Source: Mesorhizobium temperatum
GTDB taxonomy: Bacteria; Pseudomonadota; Alphaproteobacteria; Rhizobiales; Rhizobiaceae
DNA: 64,000 nucleotides
Direction of reading: 5' to 3'
Assembly (NCBI RefSeq): GCF_002284575.1
Contig: NZ_NPKJ01000037.1
Location: 41,084-105,083, forward strand
A program made the position numbers and the translations under genes. The notes beneath the pieces are model-generated. The model worked only from the letters and a program-made list of their open reading frames with translations, did not search any database and was not told the origin of the DNA. Below, piece by piece: positions 18,996-28,794 of this stretch; position 1 is the stretch's first letter, and each line of letters opens with the position of its first letter.

Positions 18996-19380
18996 CGACT
19001 TTGCGAAATTCTTAACTGTTGAAACGGCGTGGACGTACCGCCGCCCCGTAAAAGGTAAGCGAGGCCCTGCGGGCTCGGCTTGAGGGTCTGTCTAAAGCTG
19101 TACGCGACAATGTCTGGAAGCCGCAGGGTCGGCTCTGCGCCCGCTATAGTCGCCTGAGTGCTGCCGGCAAGAAGCCACCGGTGGTCATGGCCGAGATCGT
19201 GCATGAGATGGCCCCTTCTTGTGGGCCATCGGGCGAGAGGTTTCACCACCATAGCGGTCTCGAGCCAACGTGCGGCACAGCGCCGGGGCGGAGCCACGGT
19301 GGGGAACTCCCGTCGGTGGTTATGTGGCCGAGTCAGTTCGCGCGGGGCCCTCTCCGATAGTGTTAGAAGGGTCAGCCAGA
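18996..19380 (+). pseudogene. IS110-family transposase remnant (spacer 1)
   Basis: Frame-shifting pieces (AEAAWTYR-like, RLSAAGKKPPVV-like, LWAIGREV and PRWGTPVGGYVAESVRAG in another frame) resemble the C-terminal part of IS110/IS116/IS902 transposases and their tail. The same remnant sits in spacer 2 (23290-23640), so it was part of the duplicated unit. Confidence 0.6.
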
Positions 19381-19439
19381 AACTGCGACGAGAGAAGAGC
19401 GACCGCTCTGAAGGTGAGTTGCGTGCGTCAAGTTCTGCA

Positions 19440-19930
19440 AAAGCGTCATGGTGGGAGCGGGTATCCCTTTGTTCGACGGCGGCGACCATCCTTCGTCCCG
19501 ACCTCACGGCATTGCGGCGAGCGGCGCGCGCAGCGCGGTCAAGGTTGGCCGCAGGCCAGCGCCGAAGGCGGCGCAACACGCGGCCTTGACGGCGCGAGCA
19601 CGACGCTCACGCTGGGCCTGTGAGGAACGAAGCGGTTCAGGCCGCCTGTCGCAGCTCCTCCTTCTTGTGTTCGCGCAAATGCTCCATGTTGAGATAGCGG
19701 GTGCCTTCCAGCCGGTTCTCGACGGAGCTGTTCGAGCGCTAGCAGCGCTCGAAGAAAGCGTTGGTATCGGCGTTGGTGGAGAGTGCAATGCGAGGCGAAG
19801 GCGATCACCGAGGAGCTGTTCGGCCACTCTTCTAGGCCTCGGCGGTGAACGAGGAGTCTGCGCGGCGAACGCGCGCCGACGTCAATGCCAGGCCATTTTG
19901 CTGAACTTGTCGTACAACTCCCGCTCCTAG
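19440..19930 (-). mobile_element. Unidentified IS-like remnant inserted in spacer 1
   Basis: Absent from spacer 2, so it arrived after or during duplication. Read leftward it ends in NRLEGTRYLNMEHLREHKKE-like sequence and a stop, in the manner of a transposon-borne protein tail. Many stops interrupt it. A 66-bp part recurs at 38136-38201. The family was not identified. Confidence 0.4.
19580..19645. repeat. Dispersed 66-bp repeat, copy 1
   Basis: GCGGCCTTGACGGCGCGAGC and the following bases to GGTTCAGGCCGC recur at 38136-38201 with few changes. It is probably a piece of the same IS-like remnant at both places. Confidence 0.75.
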
Positions 19931-20081
19931 ACCAAGGATAGCCCCGAGCTGAAGGCACGGCGGTACCCAACCCGCGGATGTGAGTCTGATCAACCGTCGT
20001 TCTGAGCTCCACTTCTCGCCCCGTGCAGCTTCAGCCGATCCGACCGCTCGCAACACCTGCCGAGCAGCCGATCTCTCGACC

Positions 20082-21029
20082 TCAGTCTTGATGCGTGCGA
20101 CGTCCCGGGGTCTTGCGTGGAGTAGCCATGCGGGACGCCTCCTGCAACATTATCTCCCGCATCCAGATGCTTGCCGGATCACTATTGTGAAGGGTCGGCC
20201 ATTGGAGGGTCTCGGTAAATCCGGGAAGTGGCAGCGGAAGTTCGACGATCTGCAGGGGGAACGTTTTTTCGAAATGCTTGACCAGCCGCAAGGGCATGGT
20301 CGCTATACGATCTGTGCCTGACACCATCGGCGGGATCATGCTGAAGCCCTGCACCGCGACCTCGACACGTCTCTTAAGACCATGCTCAAGCAAAAACCAT
20401 TCCTCGATGGAGGGCTTCAGCATACGCCCGAACTTGACCACGACGTGCTTCATTGACATGTATCTCTCGAACGTAAGCTGCCGTGGCAGCTGCTTGTTCG
20501 TGGCGCAGCCCACGCACACGAGCGTCTCGTCGAACAGCGCCACTCTTGAATGCGCGCTCGACTTGAACAAATCCGGAAGAATTAGAAAATCGACGTCACC
20601 GCGCCGGAGAAGCTCATCGGGGGTGTCGTCGATAGGCAGCAATTCGAAGCTGACGGCGGGTGCTTCCCGTGCGACACGCTCGACGACCTTTTCAAAAAAC
20701 ACGAGTGTGATGAAATCGGAAACAAGGATCCTGAAGCGGCGGTCGGATTGAGCCGGGTTAAACGGATCCCAAGAAATAATCGAGCTCTGGATGCGCAGCA
20801 GTGCTTCGCGAACTGCGGGGGCGAGTGCTTCCGCACGCGGTGTCAGAATACGTTCGCGGCCGCTCATCGAAAATAGTTCATCGTGGAAAAAGTCACGCAG
20901 CCGGGCGACGGCCGCACTCATGGCCGGCTGACTTAGGTTGATGCGGCGTGCCGCCGCCGTGAGGCCGCGCTCGCTCAGCAGCGCGTCGAGCACGACGAGA
21001 AGGTTCAGATCAAGCCCTTTGAAACGCAT
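20082..21029 (-). CDS. nodD: NodD, LysR-type activator (copy 2)
   Basis: A 315-residue NodD with the same N-terminal 60 residues as copy 1 and a ligand domain nearly identical to copy 3. Distinct residues include [14 protein letters not shown] and [11 protein letters not shown]; the tail is [13 protein letters not shown]. It is divergent from nod box 2. With copies 2 and 3 almost equal and copy 1 different, either copies 2 and 3 derive from the later duplication or gene conversion has kept them alike. Confidence 0.93.
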   Translation of the reverse strand: MRFKGLDLNLLVVLDALLSERGLTAAARRINLSQPAMSAAVARLRDFFHDELFSMSGRERILTPRAEALAPAVREALLRIQSSIISWDPFNPAQSDRRFRILVSDFITLVFFEKVVERVAREAPAVSFELLPIDDTPDELLRRGDVDFLILPDLFKSSAHSRVALFDETLVCVGCATNKQLPRQLTFERYMSMKHVVVKFGRMLKPSIEEWFLLEHGLKRRVEVAVQGFSMIPPMVSGTDRIATMPLRLVKHFEKTFPLQIVELPLPLPGFTETLQWPTLHNSDPASIWMREIMLQEASRMATPRKTPGRRTHQD

Positions 21030-21037
21030 GTCTTAGC

Positions 21038-21090
21038 TATCCATAGCGTGGATGCGTTTCATCGACAGAAACGATTTTATCAATCTCCCG
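21038..21090 (+). promoter_or_regulatory. nod box 2 (nodFE operon, copy 2; altered core)
   Basis: TATCCATAGCGTGGATGCG is better than box 1 in its left half, but the core reads ATCGACAGAAACGATT where boxes 1 and 3 have ATCGAAACAAACGATT. The changed AAACA core may lower NodD response. Confidence 0.82.
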
Positions 21091-21189
21091 GAATCTTGCA
21101 TGGACAAAAGCACCTGACGCGCACCGATCACCCACTGCCTCTATCGCGTGACGAGTGCGTTAAAAAGAGCCCGAAAGAGAAATCTTTCC

Positions 21190-21684
21190 ATGCGCTCTGA
21201 CGTGCGGTGGAGGTTGTGCTGGGAAAATGAGTTGCAACTGGCCGACCATGTCGAACTCTCCGACTTCTTCCGAAAGACAAATGGACGGACTGGCGCGTTC
21301 AACGCGAAGCCATTCGAAGGCGGCCGTAGTTGGGCCGGTGCGAGGCCGGAATTCCGCGCAATCGGCTACGACGCGCACGGCGTAGCCGCTCACATTGGCA
21401 TACTGCGCCGCTCATCATGGTTATCGAGGTCGGACGACGGTCCCAATCCACTTTGCACACCAGAGATCCTCGATGTGCTGGCGCAACATCGGGTGCCGGC
21501 GACGTTCTTCGTCATCGGGGCGTACGCCGCAGACCAGCCCGAACTCATCCGGCCTCCACAAGCAGTTGGTCTTTGTGAGTCGCACAAGCTTGGTGAGGGG
21601 CAATTTTCGCAACACGGCGCGGCTCAGGCATTGAGTCACGTCGCAAACGCAAGCTGGAAAGGAACAAGATGGCTGATCAACTGA
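21190..21684 (+). CDS. NodA'-NodB' fusion protein (copy 2, intact frame)
   Basis: Here the nodA ATG is in frame and 164 residues are open: NodA 1-74 ([20 protein letters not shown]), a short junction SSWLSRS, NodB 27-65 ([16 protein letters not shown]), then about 45 residues of unrelated frame ending WKGTRWLIN. NodA lacks its catalytic part, and NodB lacks T-F before DDGP and the second metal-binding motif. It overlaps nodF by about 16 bp, so its translation could feed nodF translation. Function as an enzyme is unlikely; it is a decayed gene or a leader that keeps nodF coupled. Confidence 0.6.
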   Translation: MRSDVRWRLCWENELQLADHVELSDFFRKTNGRTGAFNAKPFEGGRSWAGARPEFRAIGYDAHGVAAHIGILRRSSWLSRSDDGPNPLCTPEILDVLAQHRVPATFFVIGAYAADQPELIRPPQAVGLCESHKLGEGQFSQHGAAQALSHVANASWKGTRWLIN

Positions 21685-21947
21685 CCAACGAAATAATCGC
21701 AATGATCAAGAAGCGCGCCGCGGCGGAGGGTGGCAACATAGCGCCTGCCTCGGGCGGCGAGATAACGACTGCCACGGGACTGACTTCTCTCGGCATCGAT
21801 TCACTGGGATTGGCGGACGTGCTCTGGGACCTGGAGCAGGCCTACGGCATCAAGATCGAGATGAACACGGCCGAGGCCTGGTCGGATCTCCAGAATGTCG
21901 GCGACATGGTGGAAGCCGTCCGCGGCTTGCTCACTAAGGAGGCTTGA
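21669..21947 (+). CDS. nodF: NodF, nodulation acyl carrier protein (copy 2)
   Basis: A 92-residue acyl carrier protein almost identical to copy 1, with the same GIDSLGL serine. The start overlaps the end of the nodA'B' fusion; AAAGGAACAAG is the ribosome site. nodE2 starts immediately after its stop. If both nodF copies are expressed they could serve either NodE. Confidence 0.92.
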   Translation: MADQLTNEIIAMIKKRAAAEGGNIAPASGGEITTATGLTSLGIDSLGLADVLWDLEQAYGIKIEMNTAEAWSDLQNVGDMVEAVRGLLTKEA

Positions 21948-23156
21948 ATGGACAGGCGCGTCGTCATCACCGGAATGGGCGGGCTCTGCGGGCTGGGCAC
22001 TGACGCCGCCTCCATCTGGACGGGGATGCGCGAAGGCCGCTCCGCCATCGGCCCGATCGTCAATTCAGAGCTTCATGAGCTGAAGGGTACAATCGGCGCT
22101 GAGATCAAGGCGCTGCCGGAGCACGACATCGACCGCGGGCGGCTCGTCTCCATGGGCCGCTTCAGCTTGCTCGCCGTGCTTGCAGCGCACGAAGCCATGC
22201 GACAGGCCGGACTTTCCTGCGATGAAGGAAATGCCGCTCGCTTCGGCGCGACAGTGGGCGTCGGTGTCTGCGGCTGGGACGCAATCGAGGAAAACTACCG
22301 CGCCATCCTTTTGGGCGGCGCGACCCGTGCTGAGATCTTCACTGGACTAAAGGTGATGCCAAGCGCCGCTGCCACCCAGATCAGCTTGAGCTTCGGGCTG
22401 CGCGGGCCAGTACTCGGCATCACCTCCGCCTGTGCCTCCGGCAACCATGCGATCGCTTCGGCGGTGGATCAGATAAGGTACGGTCGGGCCGACGTGATGC
22501 TTGCCGGCGGAAGCGATGCGCCGCTCGTATGGGGCGTGCTGAAGTCATGGGAGGCAATGCGCGTGCTGGCTCCCGATACCTGCCGGCCCTTCTCCGCCGA
22601 TAGGAAGGGCGTGGTGCTGGGCGAGGGTGCGGGCATGGCCGTTTTGGAAAGCTATGAGCATGCTGCTGCTCGCGGTGCAGCGATCCTTGCCGAGATCGCC
22701 GGCGTCGGATTTTCCGCCGATGCCTTCCACATCGCCGCGCCGGCGGTCCATGGGCCGGAGGCGGCGATGGGCGCCTGCCTTGCCGATGCCGGGCTGAATC
22801 CCGAGGACGTGGACTACCTCAACGCGCACGGCACCGGCACCAAGGCCAACGATCAGATCGAATCGGCAGCCATCAAGCGCGTCTTCGGTGACCATGCGTA
22901 TTCGATGTCCGTCTCTTCCACCAAGTCCACCCATGCGCATTGCCTCGGCGCAGCTAGCGCGATCGAAATGATCGCCTGCGTGATGGCGATCCGCGAGGGC
23001 GTCGTGCCGCCGACGGCCAATTATCGTGAGCCAGACCCCGATTGCGATCTCGATATCACCCCCAATGTGCCGCGCGAGCGCAAGGTGCAGGTGGCACTGA
23101 GCAACGCCTTCGCCATGGGCGGCCTGAACGCAGTTCTGGCATTCAGGCAGGTGTAG
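21948..23156 (+). CDS. nodE: NodE, beta-ketoacyl-ACP synthase (copy 2)
   Basis: A 402-residue condensing enzyme with the complete Cys-His-His triad ([28 protein letters not shown]). It is roughly 85% like copy 1 by eye, with clustered differences around residues 85-140 and the active-site Cys. That is more divergence than seen in nodF, which suggests different ages or selection for different acyl chains. Expression would be from nod box 2, whose core is altered. Confidence 0.92.
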   Translation: MDRRVVITGMGGLCGLGTDAASIWTGMREGRSAIGPIVNSELHELKGTIGAEIKALPEHDIDRGRLVSMGRFSLLAVLAAHEAMRQAGLSCDEGNAARFGATVGVGVCGWDAIEENYRAILLGGATRAEIFTGLKVMPSAAATQISLSFGLRGPVLGITSACASGNHAIASAVDQIRYGRADVMLAGGSDAPLVWGVLKSWEAMRVLAPDTCRPFSADRKGVVLGEGAGMAVLESYEHAAARGAAILAEIAGVGFSADAFHIAAPAVHGPEAAMGACLADAGLNPEDVDYLNAHGTGTKANDQIESAAIKRVFGDHAYSMSVSSTKSTHAHCLGAASAIEMIACVMAIREGVVPPTANYREPDPDCDLDITPNVPRERKVQVALSNAFAMGGLNAVLAFRQV

Positions 23157-23158
23157 CC

Positions 23159-23285
23159 ATGCGAGATGCCGCTTCTAACATTTCTCTCGGATCCAGATGC
23201 TTGCCGGATCACTATTGTGAATGGTGGGCTATTGGACCGCCCCGGTAATGCGGGAAGTGGCAGCGAAAGCTGGACAATCCGCAAG
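23159..23285 (-). pseudogene. nodD 3' fragment behind nodE copy 2
   Basis: Same leftover as at 18865-18995 but more decayed (GCCGCTTCTAACATTTCTCT in place of GCCTCCTGCAACATTATCTC). It marks the right end of the duplicated unit. Confidence 0.8.
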
Positions 23286-23289
23286 TGCC

Positions 23290-23640
23290 TCGTCTTTGCG
23301 AAATTCTTAACTGTTGAAGCTGCTTGGACGTACTGCTGCCCCTCAAGGTAAGCGAGCCCTGCGGGTTTGGCTCGAGGGTCTAAAGCTTTACGCGACTATG
23401 TCGGGAGGGCCCAGGCCCGGCCGTAGGACCGCCGTAGCTGCGCCAAGAAGCCACCGATGGTCCTGGCCCAAGATCGTGCATGAGATGGCCCCTCATTGTG
23501 GGCGATCGGGCGAGAGGTTTCACCATCACAGCGGTCTCAAGCCAACGTGCGGCACAGCGCCCGGGGGCGGAGCCACGGTGGGGAACTCCCGTCGGTGGTT
23601 ATGTGGCCGAGTCAGTCCGCCCGGCGCCCGTTCCGAACAA
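23290..23640 (+). pseudogene. IS110-family transposase remnant (spacer 2)
   Basis: Shorter relative of 18996-19380 with the same pieces (CGATCGGGCGAGAGGTTTCA and the following GGGAACTCCCGTCGGTGG). It joins directly to the sequence that precedes nodD copies 2 and 3. Confidence 0.6.
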
Positions 23641-23821
23641 CTCCCGCTCCTAGACCAAGGCCCGAGCTGAAGACACGGAAGGCGGTACCCAACCGCGGAT
23701 GAGAGTCTGATCAACCGTCGTTCTGAACTCCACTTCTCGCCCCGTGCAGCTTCAGCCGATCCGACTGCTCGCAACACCTGCCGAGCAGCCGATCTCTCGC
23801 CTCAGTCTTGATAGGGAACAT

Positions 23822-23858
23822 GAGAGTCGGCGTGAGGCGCTGAGTAAATCTAGGAGCG
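23822..23858 (+). repeat. Copy of the TIM-barrel gene 3' end beside nodD3
   Basis: GAGAGTCGGCGTGAGGCGCT and the next ~17 bases match 15771-15807 (end of the IolE/MocC-like gene plus the gap to nodD1) with few changes. Only this tail remains, showing that nodD3 once had the same neighbour as nodD1. Confidence 0.75.
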
Positions 23859-24794
23859 CGTGCGACGTCCCGGGGTCTTGCTTGGAGTAGCCATGCGGGA
23901 CGCCTCCTGCAACATTATCTCCCGGATCCAGATGCTTGCCGGATCGCTGTTGTGAAGGGCCGGCCATTGGAGGGTCTCGGTAAATCCGGGAAGTGGCAGC
24001 GGAAGTTCGACGATCCGCAGGGGGAACGTTTTTTCGAAATGCTTGACCAGCCGCAAGGGCATGGTCGCTATACGATCTGTGCCTGACACCATCGGCGGGA
24101 TCATGCTGAAGCCCTGCACCGCGACCTCGACACGTCTCTTAAGACCATGCTCAAGCAAAAACCATTCCTCGATGGAGGGCTTCAGCATACGCCCGAACTT
24201 GACCACGACGTGCTTCATCGACATGTATCTCTCGAACGTAAGCTGCCGTGGCAGCTGTTTGTTCGCGGCGCAGCCTACGCACACGAGCGTTTCGTCGAAC
24301 AGCGCCACTCTTGAATGCGCGCTCGACTTGAACAAATCCGGAAGAATTAGAAAATCGACGTCACCGCGCCGGAGAAGCTCATCGGGGGTGTCGTCGACAG
24401 GCAGCAATTCGAAGCTGACGGCGGGTGCTTCCCGTGCAACACGCTCGACGACCTTTTCAAAAAACACGAGTGTGACGAAATCGGAAAGAAGGATCCTGAA
24501 GCGGCGATCGGATTGAGCCGGGTTAAACGGATCCCAAGAAATAATCGAGCTCTGGATGCGCAGCAGTGCGTCGCGAACTGCGGGGGCGAGTGCTTCCGCA
24601 CGCGGTGTCAGAATGCGTTCGCGGCCGCTCATCGAAAATAGTTCATCGTGGAAAAAGTCACGCAGCCGGGCGACGGCCGCACTCATGGCCGGCTGACTTA
24701 GGTTGATGCGGCGTGCCGCCGCCGTGAGGCCGCGCTCGCTCAGCAGCGCGTCGAGCACGACGAGAAGGTTCAGATCAAGCCCTTTGAAACGCAT
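23850..24794 (-). CDS. nodD: NodD, LysR-type activator (copy 3)
   Basis: A 314-residue NodD next to the intact nodABCIJ operon, so probably the main activator. HTH as in the other copies. The ligand domain matches copy 2 except for a few residues ([27 protein letters not shown], tail [12 protein letters not shown]). It is divergent from nod box 3 and the start lies 9 bp from it. LysR regulators of this type usually also repress their own promoter through the same box. Confidence 0.94.
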   Translation of the reverse strand: MRFKGLDLNLLVVLDALLSERGLTAAARRINLSQPAMSAAVARLRDFFHDELFSMSGRERILTPRAEALAPAVRDALLRIQSSIISWDPFNPAQSDRRFRILLSDFVTLVFFEKVVERVAREAPAVSFELLPVDDTPDELLRRGDVDFLILPDLFKSSAHSRVALFDETLVCVGCAANKQLPRQLTFERYMSMKHVVVKFGRMLKPSIEEWFLLEHGLKRRVEVAVQGFSMIPPMVSGTDRIATMPLRLVKHFEKTFPLRIVELPLPLPGFTETLQWPALHNSDPASIWIREIMLQEASRMATPSKTPGRRTRS

Positions 24795-24802
24795 GTCTTA
24801 GC

Positions 24803-24855
24803 TATCCATAGCGTGGATGCATTTCATCGAAACAAACGATTTTATCAATTTTTCA
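24803..24855 (+). promoter_or_regulatory. nod box 3 (nodABCIJ operon)
   Basis: TATCCATAGCGTGGATGCAT followed by TTCATCGAAACAAACGATT and TTATCAATTTTT. Both the left half and the AAACA core match the consensus. It would drive nodA about 245 bp downstream. Confidence 0.92.
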
Positions 24856-24903
24856 GAACGTCGCATAGGGAGAATTCAAGGAAGTCCTAAAGGAAGTTTT
24901 TCA

Positions 24904-25110
24904 ATGTTTGCGTTGGCTCCGAGGAGCATTTTCTGGTGTACGCCTTCCGGCGTGCGCCGAACATCAACCGAGATCGCATGTCCATTGCGGCTAGGTTCTT
25001 CGGTGACCCGCGCAGCTACATCGCGTCGGCTCGACGCGAGAAGCTCCCCGATGCGTAGGCGCTTACCTCAAAAGATTCCAACAAATACGAGGTCTTTCCA
25101 TGCACTCTGA
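24904..25110 (+). CDS. Possible leader peptide between nod box 3 and nodA
   Basis: A 68-codon frame starts at ATG 24904, seven bases after AGGAAG, and ends 8 bp inside nodA. The leader of this copy is about 150 bp longer than in the two nodFE copies and unrelated to them. The predicted product ([17 protein letters not shown]...) is basic and matches nothing I recognise. It may be chance or a translationally coupled leader. Confidence 0.22.
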   Translation: MFALAPRSIFWCTPSGVRRTSTEIACPLRLGSSVTRAATSRRLDARSSPMRRRLPQKIPTNTRSFHAL

Positions 25111-25690
25111 CGTGCGGTGGAGGTTGTGCTGGGAAAATGAGTTACAACTGGCCGACCATGTCGAACTCTCCGACTTCTTCCGAAAGACCTATGGACGGAC
25201 TAACGCCTCCAACGCGAAGCCGTTCGAAGGCGGCCGTAGTTGGGCCGGTGCGAGACCGGAAGTCCGCGCAATCGGCTACGACGCTCACGGCATAGCGGCT
25301 CACATTGGCATACTGCGCCGCTTCATCAAGGTTGGCGAGGTCGATCTGTTAGTGGCCGAACTGGGGTTGTACGGGGTGCGTCCGGATCTTGAGGGACTCG
25401 GAATCAGCTTTTCAATGCGCTTTGTGTATCCAGTGTTGCAGCAGCTTGGGGTTCCATTCGCTTTCGGCACGGTTCGGCACGCGCTGCGGAACCATGTTGA
25501 GAGGTTCTGCCGAGGCGGTCTGGCGACCATGTTGTCGGGCATTCCCGTGCGCTCGACCCATCCAGAAGTGTATCCCGACCTGCCGCCCACCCGCCTGGAG
25601 GATGTGCTCGTCTTGGTTACGCCGATTGGACGCTCGATGAGCGAGTGGCCGTCCGGCACCCTGATTGATCGGAACGGTCCGGAGCTATGA
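25100..25690 (+). CDS. nodA: NodA, Nod factor N-acyltransferase
   Basis: A 196-residue NodA of standard length. It transfers the fatty acid to the free amino group of the deacetylated chitooligosaccharide. Conserved blocks: [76 protein letters not shown] and the end [17 protein letters not shown]. The stop overlaps the nodB start as ATGA. It is the only intact nodA in the window; three other nodA 5' ends (16896, 21190, 37028) are broken. Confidence 0.96.
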   Translation: MHSDVRWRLCWENELQLADHVELSDFFRKTYGRTNASNAKPFEGGRSWAGARPEVRAIGYDAHGIAAHIGILRRFIKVGEVDLLVAELGLYGVRPDLEGLGISFSMRFVYPVLQQLGVPFAFGTVRHALRNHVERFCRGGLATMLSGIPVRSTHPEVYPDLPPTRLEDVLVLVTPIGRSMSEWPSGTLIDRNGPEL

Positions 25691-26343
25691 AACATCTGGA
25701 CTACATAAGCGAAATGCCGAGTGAATGGGCTAGCACCGGCCGTCGCAGCGTTTATCTGACATTTGACGACGGTCCCAATCCATTTTTCACACCGCAGATC
25801 CTCGATGTGCTGGCGCAAAATCGGGTGCCGGCGACGTTCTTCGTCATCGGCACCTACGCCGTAGAGCACCCGGATCTAATCCAACGAATGATCGCAGAAG
25901 GGCACGAGGTGGGCAACCACACGATGACTCATCCGGATCTGTGCAAATGCGGCTTCGGCGAAGTGCGCCGTGAAATCTTTGAAGCGAACGGCGCCATCAT
26001 GATGGCGTGTCCACAGGCCTCGGTACGCTTCATTCGCGCGCCCTACGGCGCCTGGAGCGAAGAAGTATTCACAGCGTCAGAGATCGCCGGGCTGGCGGCG
26101 CTTCATTGGTCTGTAGACCCGCGAGACTGGTCTCGCCCCGGCACCGACGCGATTGTCGATGCAGTGGTCGCCTCTGTCCGGCCGGGTGCAATCGTGCTCC
26201 TGCACGACGGTTGCCCGCCCGACGAGTTGAGACTGAGCACTCAAGCCAGACTGCGCGACCAGACCGCCAAGGCGCTGTCCCAGCTGATTCCGGCATTAAA
26301 CGCCTGCGGATATGAAATTCGCGCCCTTCCACAACATCATTGA
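25687..26343 (+). CDS. nodB: NodB, chitooligosaccharide deacetylase
   Basis: A 218-residue polysaccharide deacetylase (CE4). It removes the N-acetyl group from the non-reducing end of the chitin oligomer. The metal-binding motif TFDDGP is at residues 25-30, H-T-M-T-H-P at about 78-83, and the later RAPYGAWSE and [12 protein letters not shown] and LLHDG motifs are all present. Start overlaps nodA; nodC follows 15 bp after the stop. Confidence 0.96.
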   Translation: MKHLDYISEMPSEWASTGRRSVYLTFDDGPNPFFTPQILDVLAQNRVPATFFVIGTYAVEHPDLIQRMIAEGHEVGNHTMTHPDLCKCGFGEVRREIFEANGAIMMACPQASVRFIRAPYGAWSEEVFTASEIAGLAALHWSVDPRDWSRPGTDAIVDAVVASVRPGAIVLLHDGCPPDELRLSTQARLRDQTAKALSQLIPALNACGYEIRALPQHH

Positions 26344-26358
26344 AAATTGCGAGATCCT

Positions 26359-27642
26359 ATGGACCTGCTTGCTACAGCCAGTACTGTCGCCGTCTCGTGC
26401 TATGCACTGCTCTCGGCTGCTTATAAAAGCATGCAGATGACTTATGCTTTGCCGATGGACCGTTCTCCGGTGTCGGATGAATTGGTTGGTTTCGACCTTC
26501 TGCCGAGCGTGGATGTCATCGTCCCCTCCTTCAACGAGGATCCGAGCGCGCTCTCAGCGTGCCTGGCGTCCATTGCAAGCCAACAATATGCCGGAAAACT
26601 GCGGGTCTATGTGGTTGATGACGGTTCTGCAAATCGCGACGTTGTCGTACCGGTACACGGTGCCTTTGCGGGCGACCCGAGATTCAACTTCATTTTGCTC
26701 GACAAGAATGTTGGCAAACGCAAAGCGCAGATCGTCGCGATACGCCGCTCATCTGGAGATTTGGTGCTCAACGTCGACTCGGACACGACACTCGCGTCCG
26801 ACGTCGTCACAAAGCTTGCACTGAAGATGCAGGATCCAGCCGTCGGCGCGGCCATGGGCCAGTTGGTGGCCAGCAACCGGAGCGACACCTGGCTGACCCA
26901 GTTGATCGATATGGAGTACTGGCTGGCCTGCAATGAGGAGCGAGCGGCACAGGCTCGCTTTGGTGCCGTTATGTGCTGCTGCGGCCCATGTGCGATGTAC
27001 CGTCGTTCCGCACTCCTTTTGCTGCTGGATCAGTACGAGACGCAACTGTTTCGGGGGAAGCCAAGCGACTTCGGTGAGGATCGCCATCTCACGATCCTCA
27101 TGCTGAAAGCAGGGCTTCGAACCGAATACGTTCCCGACGCCATCGCCGCAACGATCGTTCCGGATCGGCTAGGGCCGTATCTGCGCCAACAACTCCGCTG
27201 GGCGCGGAGCACATTTCGGGACACGTTGCTTGCGCTGCGCCTATTGCCAAGCCTCGATCGCTATCTAACGCTGGATGTGGTCGGACAGAATCTCGGCCCG
27301 CTGTTGCTCGCCCTGTCGGTACTGGCTGGACTCGCGCAGCTCGCACTGACAGCCACAGTGCCTTGGTCGGCAGTCCTGATGATTGCATCCATGACCATCA
27401 TTCGGTGCAGCGTGGCAGCGTTTCGTGCCCGCCAACTTCGATTTCTCGGTTTTTCTCTACACACATTCATCAACGTCTTTCTCTTACTCCCCCTGAAAGC
27501 CTATGCGTTGTGCACATTGAGCAACAGCGATTGGCTGTCGCGCAAGGCGGCCACCCTACCCAATGGAGGGGAAAAGCAGATCGTCATCAAAAACCCGATC
27601 GCCGGGTTGGTGGAGTCTGAGAGCGTTTTCAGTGGCGACTGA
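26359..27642 (+). CDS. nodC: NodC, chitooligosaccharide synthase
   Basis: A 427-residue membrane glycosyltransferase (GT2) that builds the N-acetylglucosamine backbone from UDP-GlcNAc. ATG 26359 gives the usual MDLLATAST start with a first membrane helix; a TTG at 26347 is less likely. Seen: VDVIVPSFNEDP, VDDGS, VDSDTT (metal-binding Asp), GEDRHLTI and QQLRWARS (Q-x-x-R-W processivity motif). C-terminal membrane helices lie from about residue 310. A 234-bp gap separates it from nodI. Confidence 0.96.
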   Translation: MDLLATASTVAVSCYALLSAAYKSMQMTYALPMDRSPVSDELVGFDLLPSVDVIVPSFNEDPSALSACLASIASQQYAGKLRVYVVDDGSANRDVVVPVHGAFAGDPRFNFILLDKNVGKRKAQIVAIRRSSGDLVLNVDSDTTLASDVVTKLALKMQDPAVGAAMGQLVASNRSDTWLTQLIDMEYWLACNEERAAQARFGAVMCCCGPCAMYRRSALLLLLDQYETQLFRGKPSDFGEDRHLTILMLKAGLRTEYVPDAIAATIVPDRLGPYLRQQLRWARSTFRDTLLALRLLPSLDRYLTLDVVGQNLGPLLLALSVLAGLAQLALTATVPWSAVLMIASMTIIRCSVAAFRARQLRFLGFSLHTFINVFLLLPLKAYALCTLSNSDWLSRKAATLPNGGEKQIVIKNPIAGLVESESVFSGD

Positions 27643-27876
27643 TAGTGTACTGCGTAGGGCACAAGTCGTGACCTGGACAATATTTCAATTGTTAGAACGG
27701 GAAGTGGCCGCAGACGATCCGTGGCGGCTCGACGGCAATCCGTAGAGCGGGACCGTCTCACACAAATGCTCCGGCTGTCGCTTTCCCAAGGGCCGTCACC
27801 GCGAAGGCCTGCTGTCCAGAACGCTCGCAAGTGAGCTCCCGCCGGCTGAACGGCTCCTTTCAGCAGAGATGAACGC

Positions 27877-28791
27877 ATGTCCAACGTAGCAATCGACCTT
27901 AACGGCGTGACGAAGTCATTTGGCAATAAGGTCATTGTGAACGAGCTGTCGTTCACCGTTGCGTCGGGAGAGTGTTTCGGCCTGCTGGGGCCGAACGGTG
28001 CGGGCAAAAGCACGATTGCGCGTATGGTCCTCGGCATGACACGGCCTGACGCCGGTAAGATCACGGTGCTCGGAGTGCCAGTGCCGGCACGGGCTCGCTT
28101 GGCACGCCAGGGCATCGGCGTGGTTCCGCAGTTCGACAACCTTGACCTGGAATTCACGGTACGCGAGAACCTGTTGGTGTTCGGCCGCTACTTCGGCATG
28201 AGCACACGCAAGATCAAAGCGGTCATCCCATCGCTCCTCGAGTTCGCCCGTCTTGAGAGCAAGGCGGATGCACGTGTCGCCGAACTATCGGGCGGCATGA
28301 AGCGGCGCCTGACGCTGGCACGTGCGCTGATCAACGATCCCCTGCTACTCGTAATGGACGAGCCGACTACGGGCCTCGACCCGCACGCGCGACACCTGAT
28401 CTGGGAGCGCCTGCGGTTCCTGCTGGCGCGCGGCAAGACGATTATTTTGACGACCCACTTTATGGAAGAGGCTGAGCGGTTGTGCGATCGGCTGTGCGTT
28501 CTCGAGCATGGACGCAACATTGCCGAAGGCAGCCCTCATGCCCTGATTGACGAACATATCGGGTGTCACGTGATCGAGATCTTCGGCGGCAATCCACAGG
28601 AGCTGAGTTCGCTGATCAGGCCATACGTTCAGCGCATCGAGGTGAGCGGCGAGACGCTCTTTTGCTATGCGCCCGATCCGGAGCAGGTGCGCGTGCAACT
28701 GCGCGGGCGCGCCGGTCTGCGTCTTCTGGAGCGTCCACCTAATCTTGAGGACGTTTTCTTGCGGCTGACCGGACGCGAGATGGAGAAGTGA
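27877..28791 (+). CDS. nodI: NodI, ATPase of the Nod factor exporter
   Basis: A 304-residue ABC ATPase with Walker [10 protein letters not shown], signature [15 protein letters not shown] and Walker [14 protein letters not shown], followed by the H-loop [15 protein letters not shown]. NodI with NodJ moves lipochitooligosaccharides across the inner membrane. The protein starts [19 protein letters not shown] 27877 is preceded by CAGAGATGAA. nodJ starts 3 bp after its stop. Confidence 0.95.
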   Translation: MSNVAIDLNGVTKSFGNKVIVNELSFTVASGECFGLLGPNGAGKSTIARMVLGMTRPDAGKITVLGVPVPARARLARQGIGVVPQFDNLDLEFTVRENLLVFGRYFGMSTRKIKAVIPSLLEFARLESKADARVAELSGGMKRRLTLARALINDPLLLVMDEPTTGLDPHARHLIWERLRFLLARGKTIILTTHFMEEAERLCDRLCVLEHGRNIAEGSPHALIDEHIGCHVIEIFGGNPQELSSLIRPYVQRIEVSGETLFCYAPDPEQVRVQLRGRAGLRLLERPPNLEDVFLRLTGREMEK

Positions 28792-28794
28792 ACG

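Larger units (their letters stand above)
20110..23285 (+). repeat. Duplicated block 2: nodD / nod box / nodA'B' / nodF / nodE / nodD tail
   Basis: Second copy of the block at 15820-18995, same orientation, 4.3 kb further on. It ends in a nodD 3' fragment and a shorter version of the spacer. Confidence 0.9.

Noticed and set aside
24817..24903. Longer form of the nodA leader frame starting inside the nod box
   Set aside because: Its ATG lies in the nod box, upstream of the expected transcription start, so it would not be translated.
15798..25000. CRISPR array suspected from repeated segments
   Set aside because: The repeats are whole gene blocks of kilobase size, not short repeats with regular spacers; no array was seen anywhere in the window.
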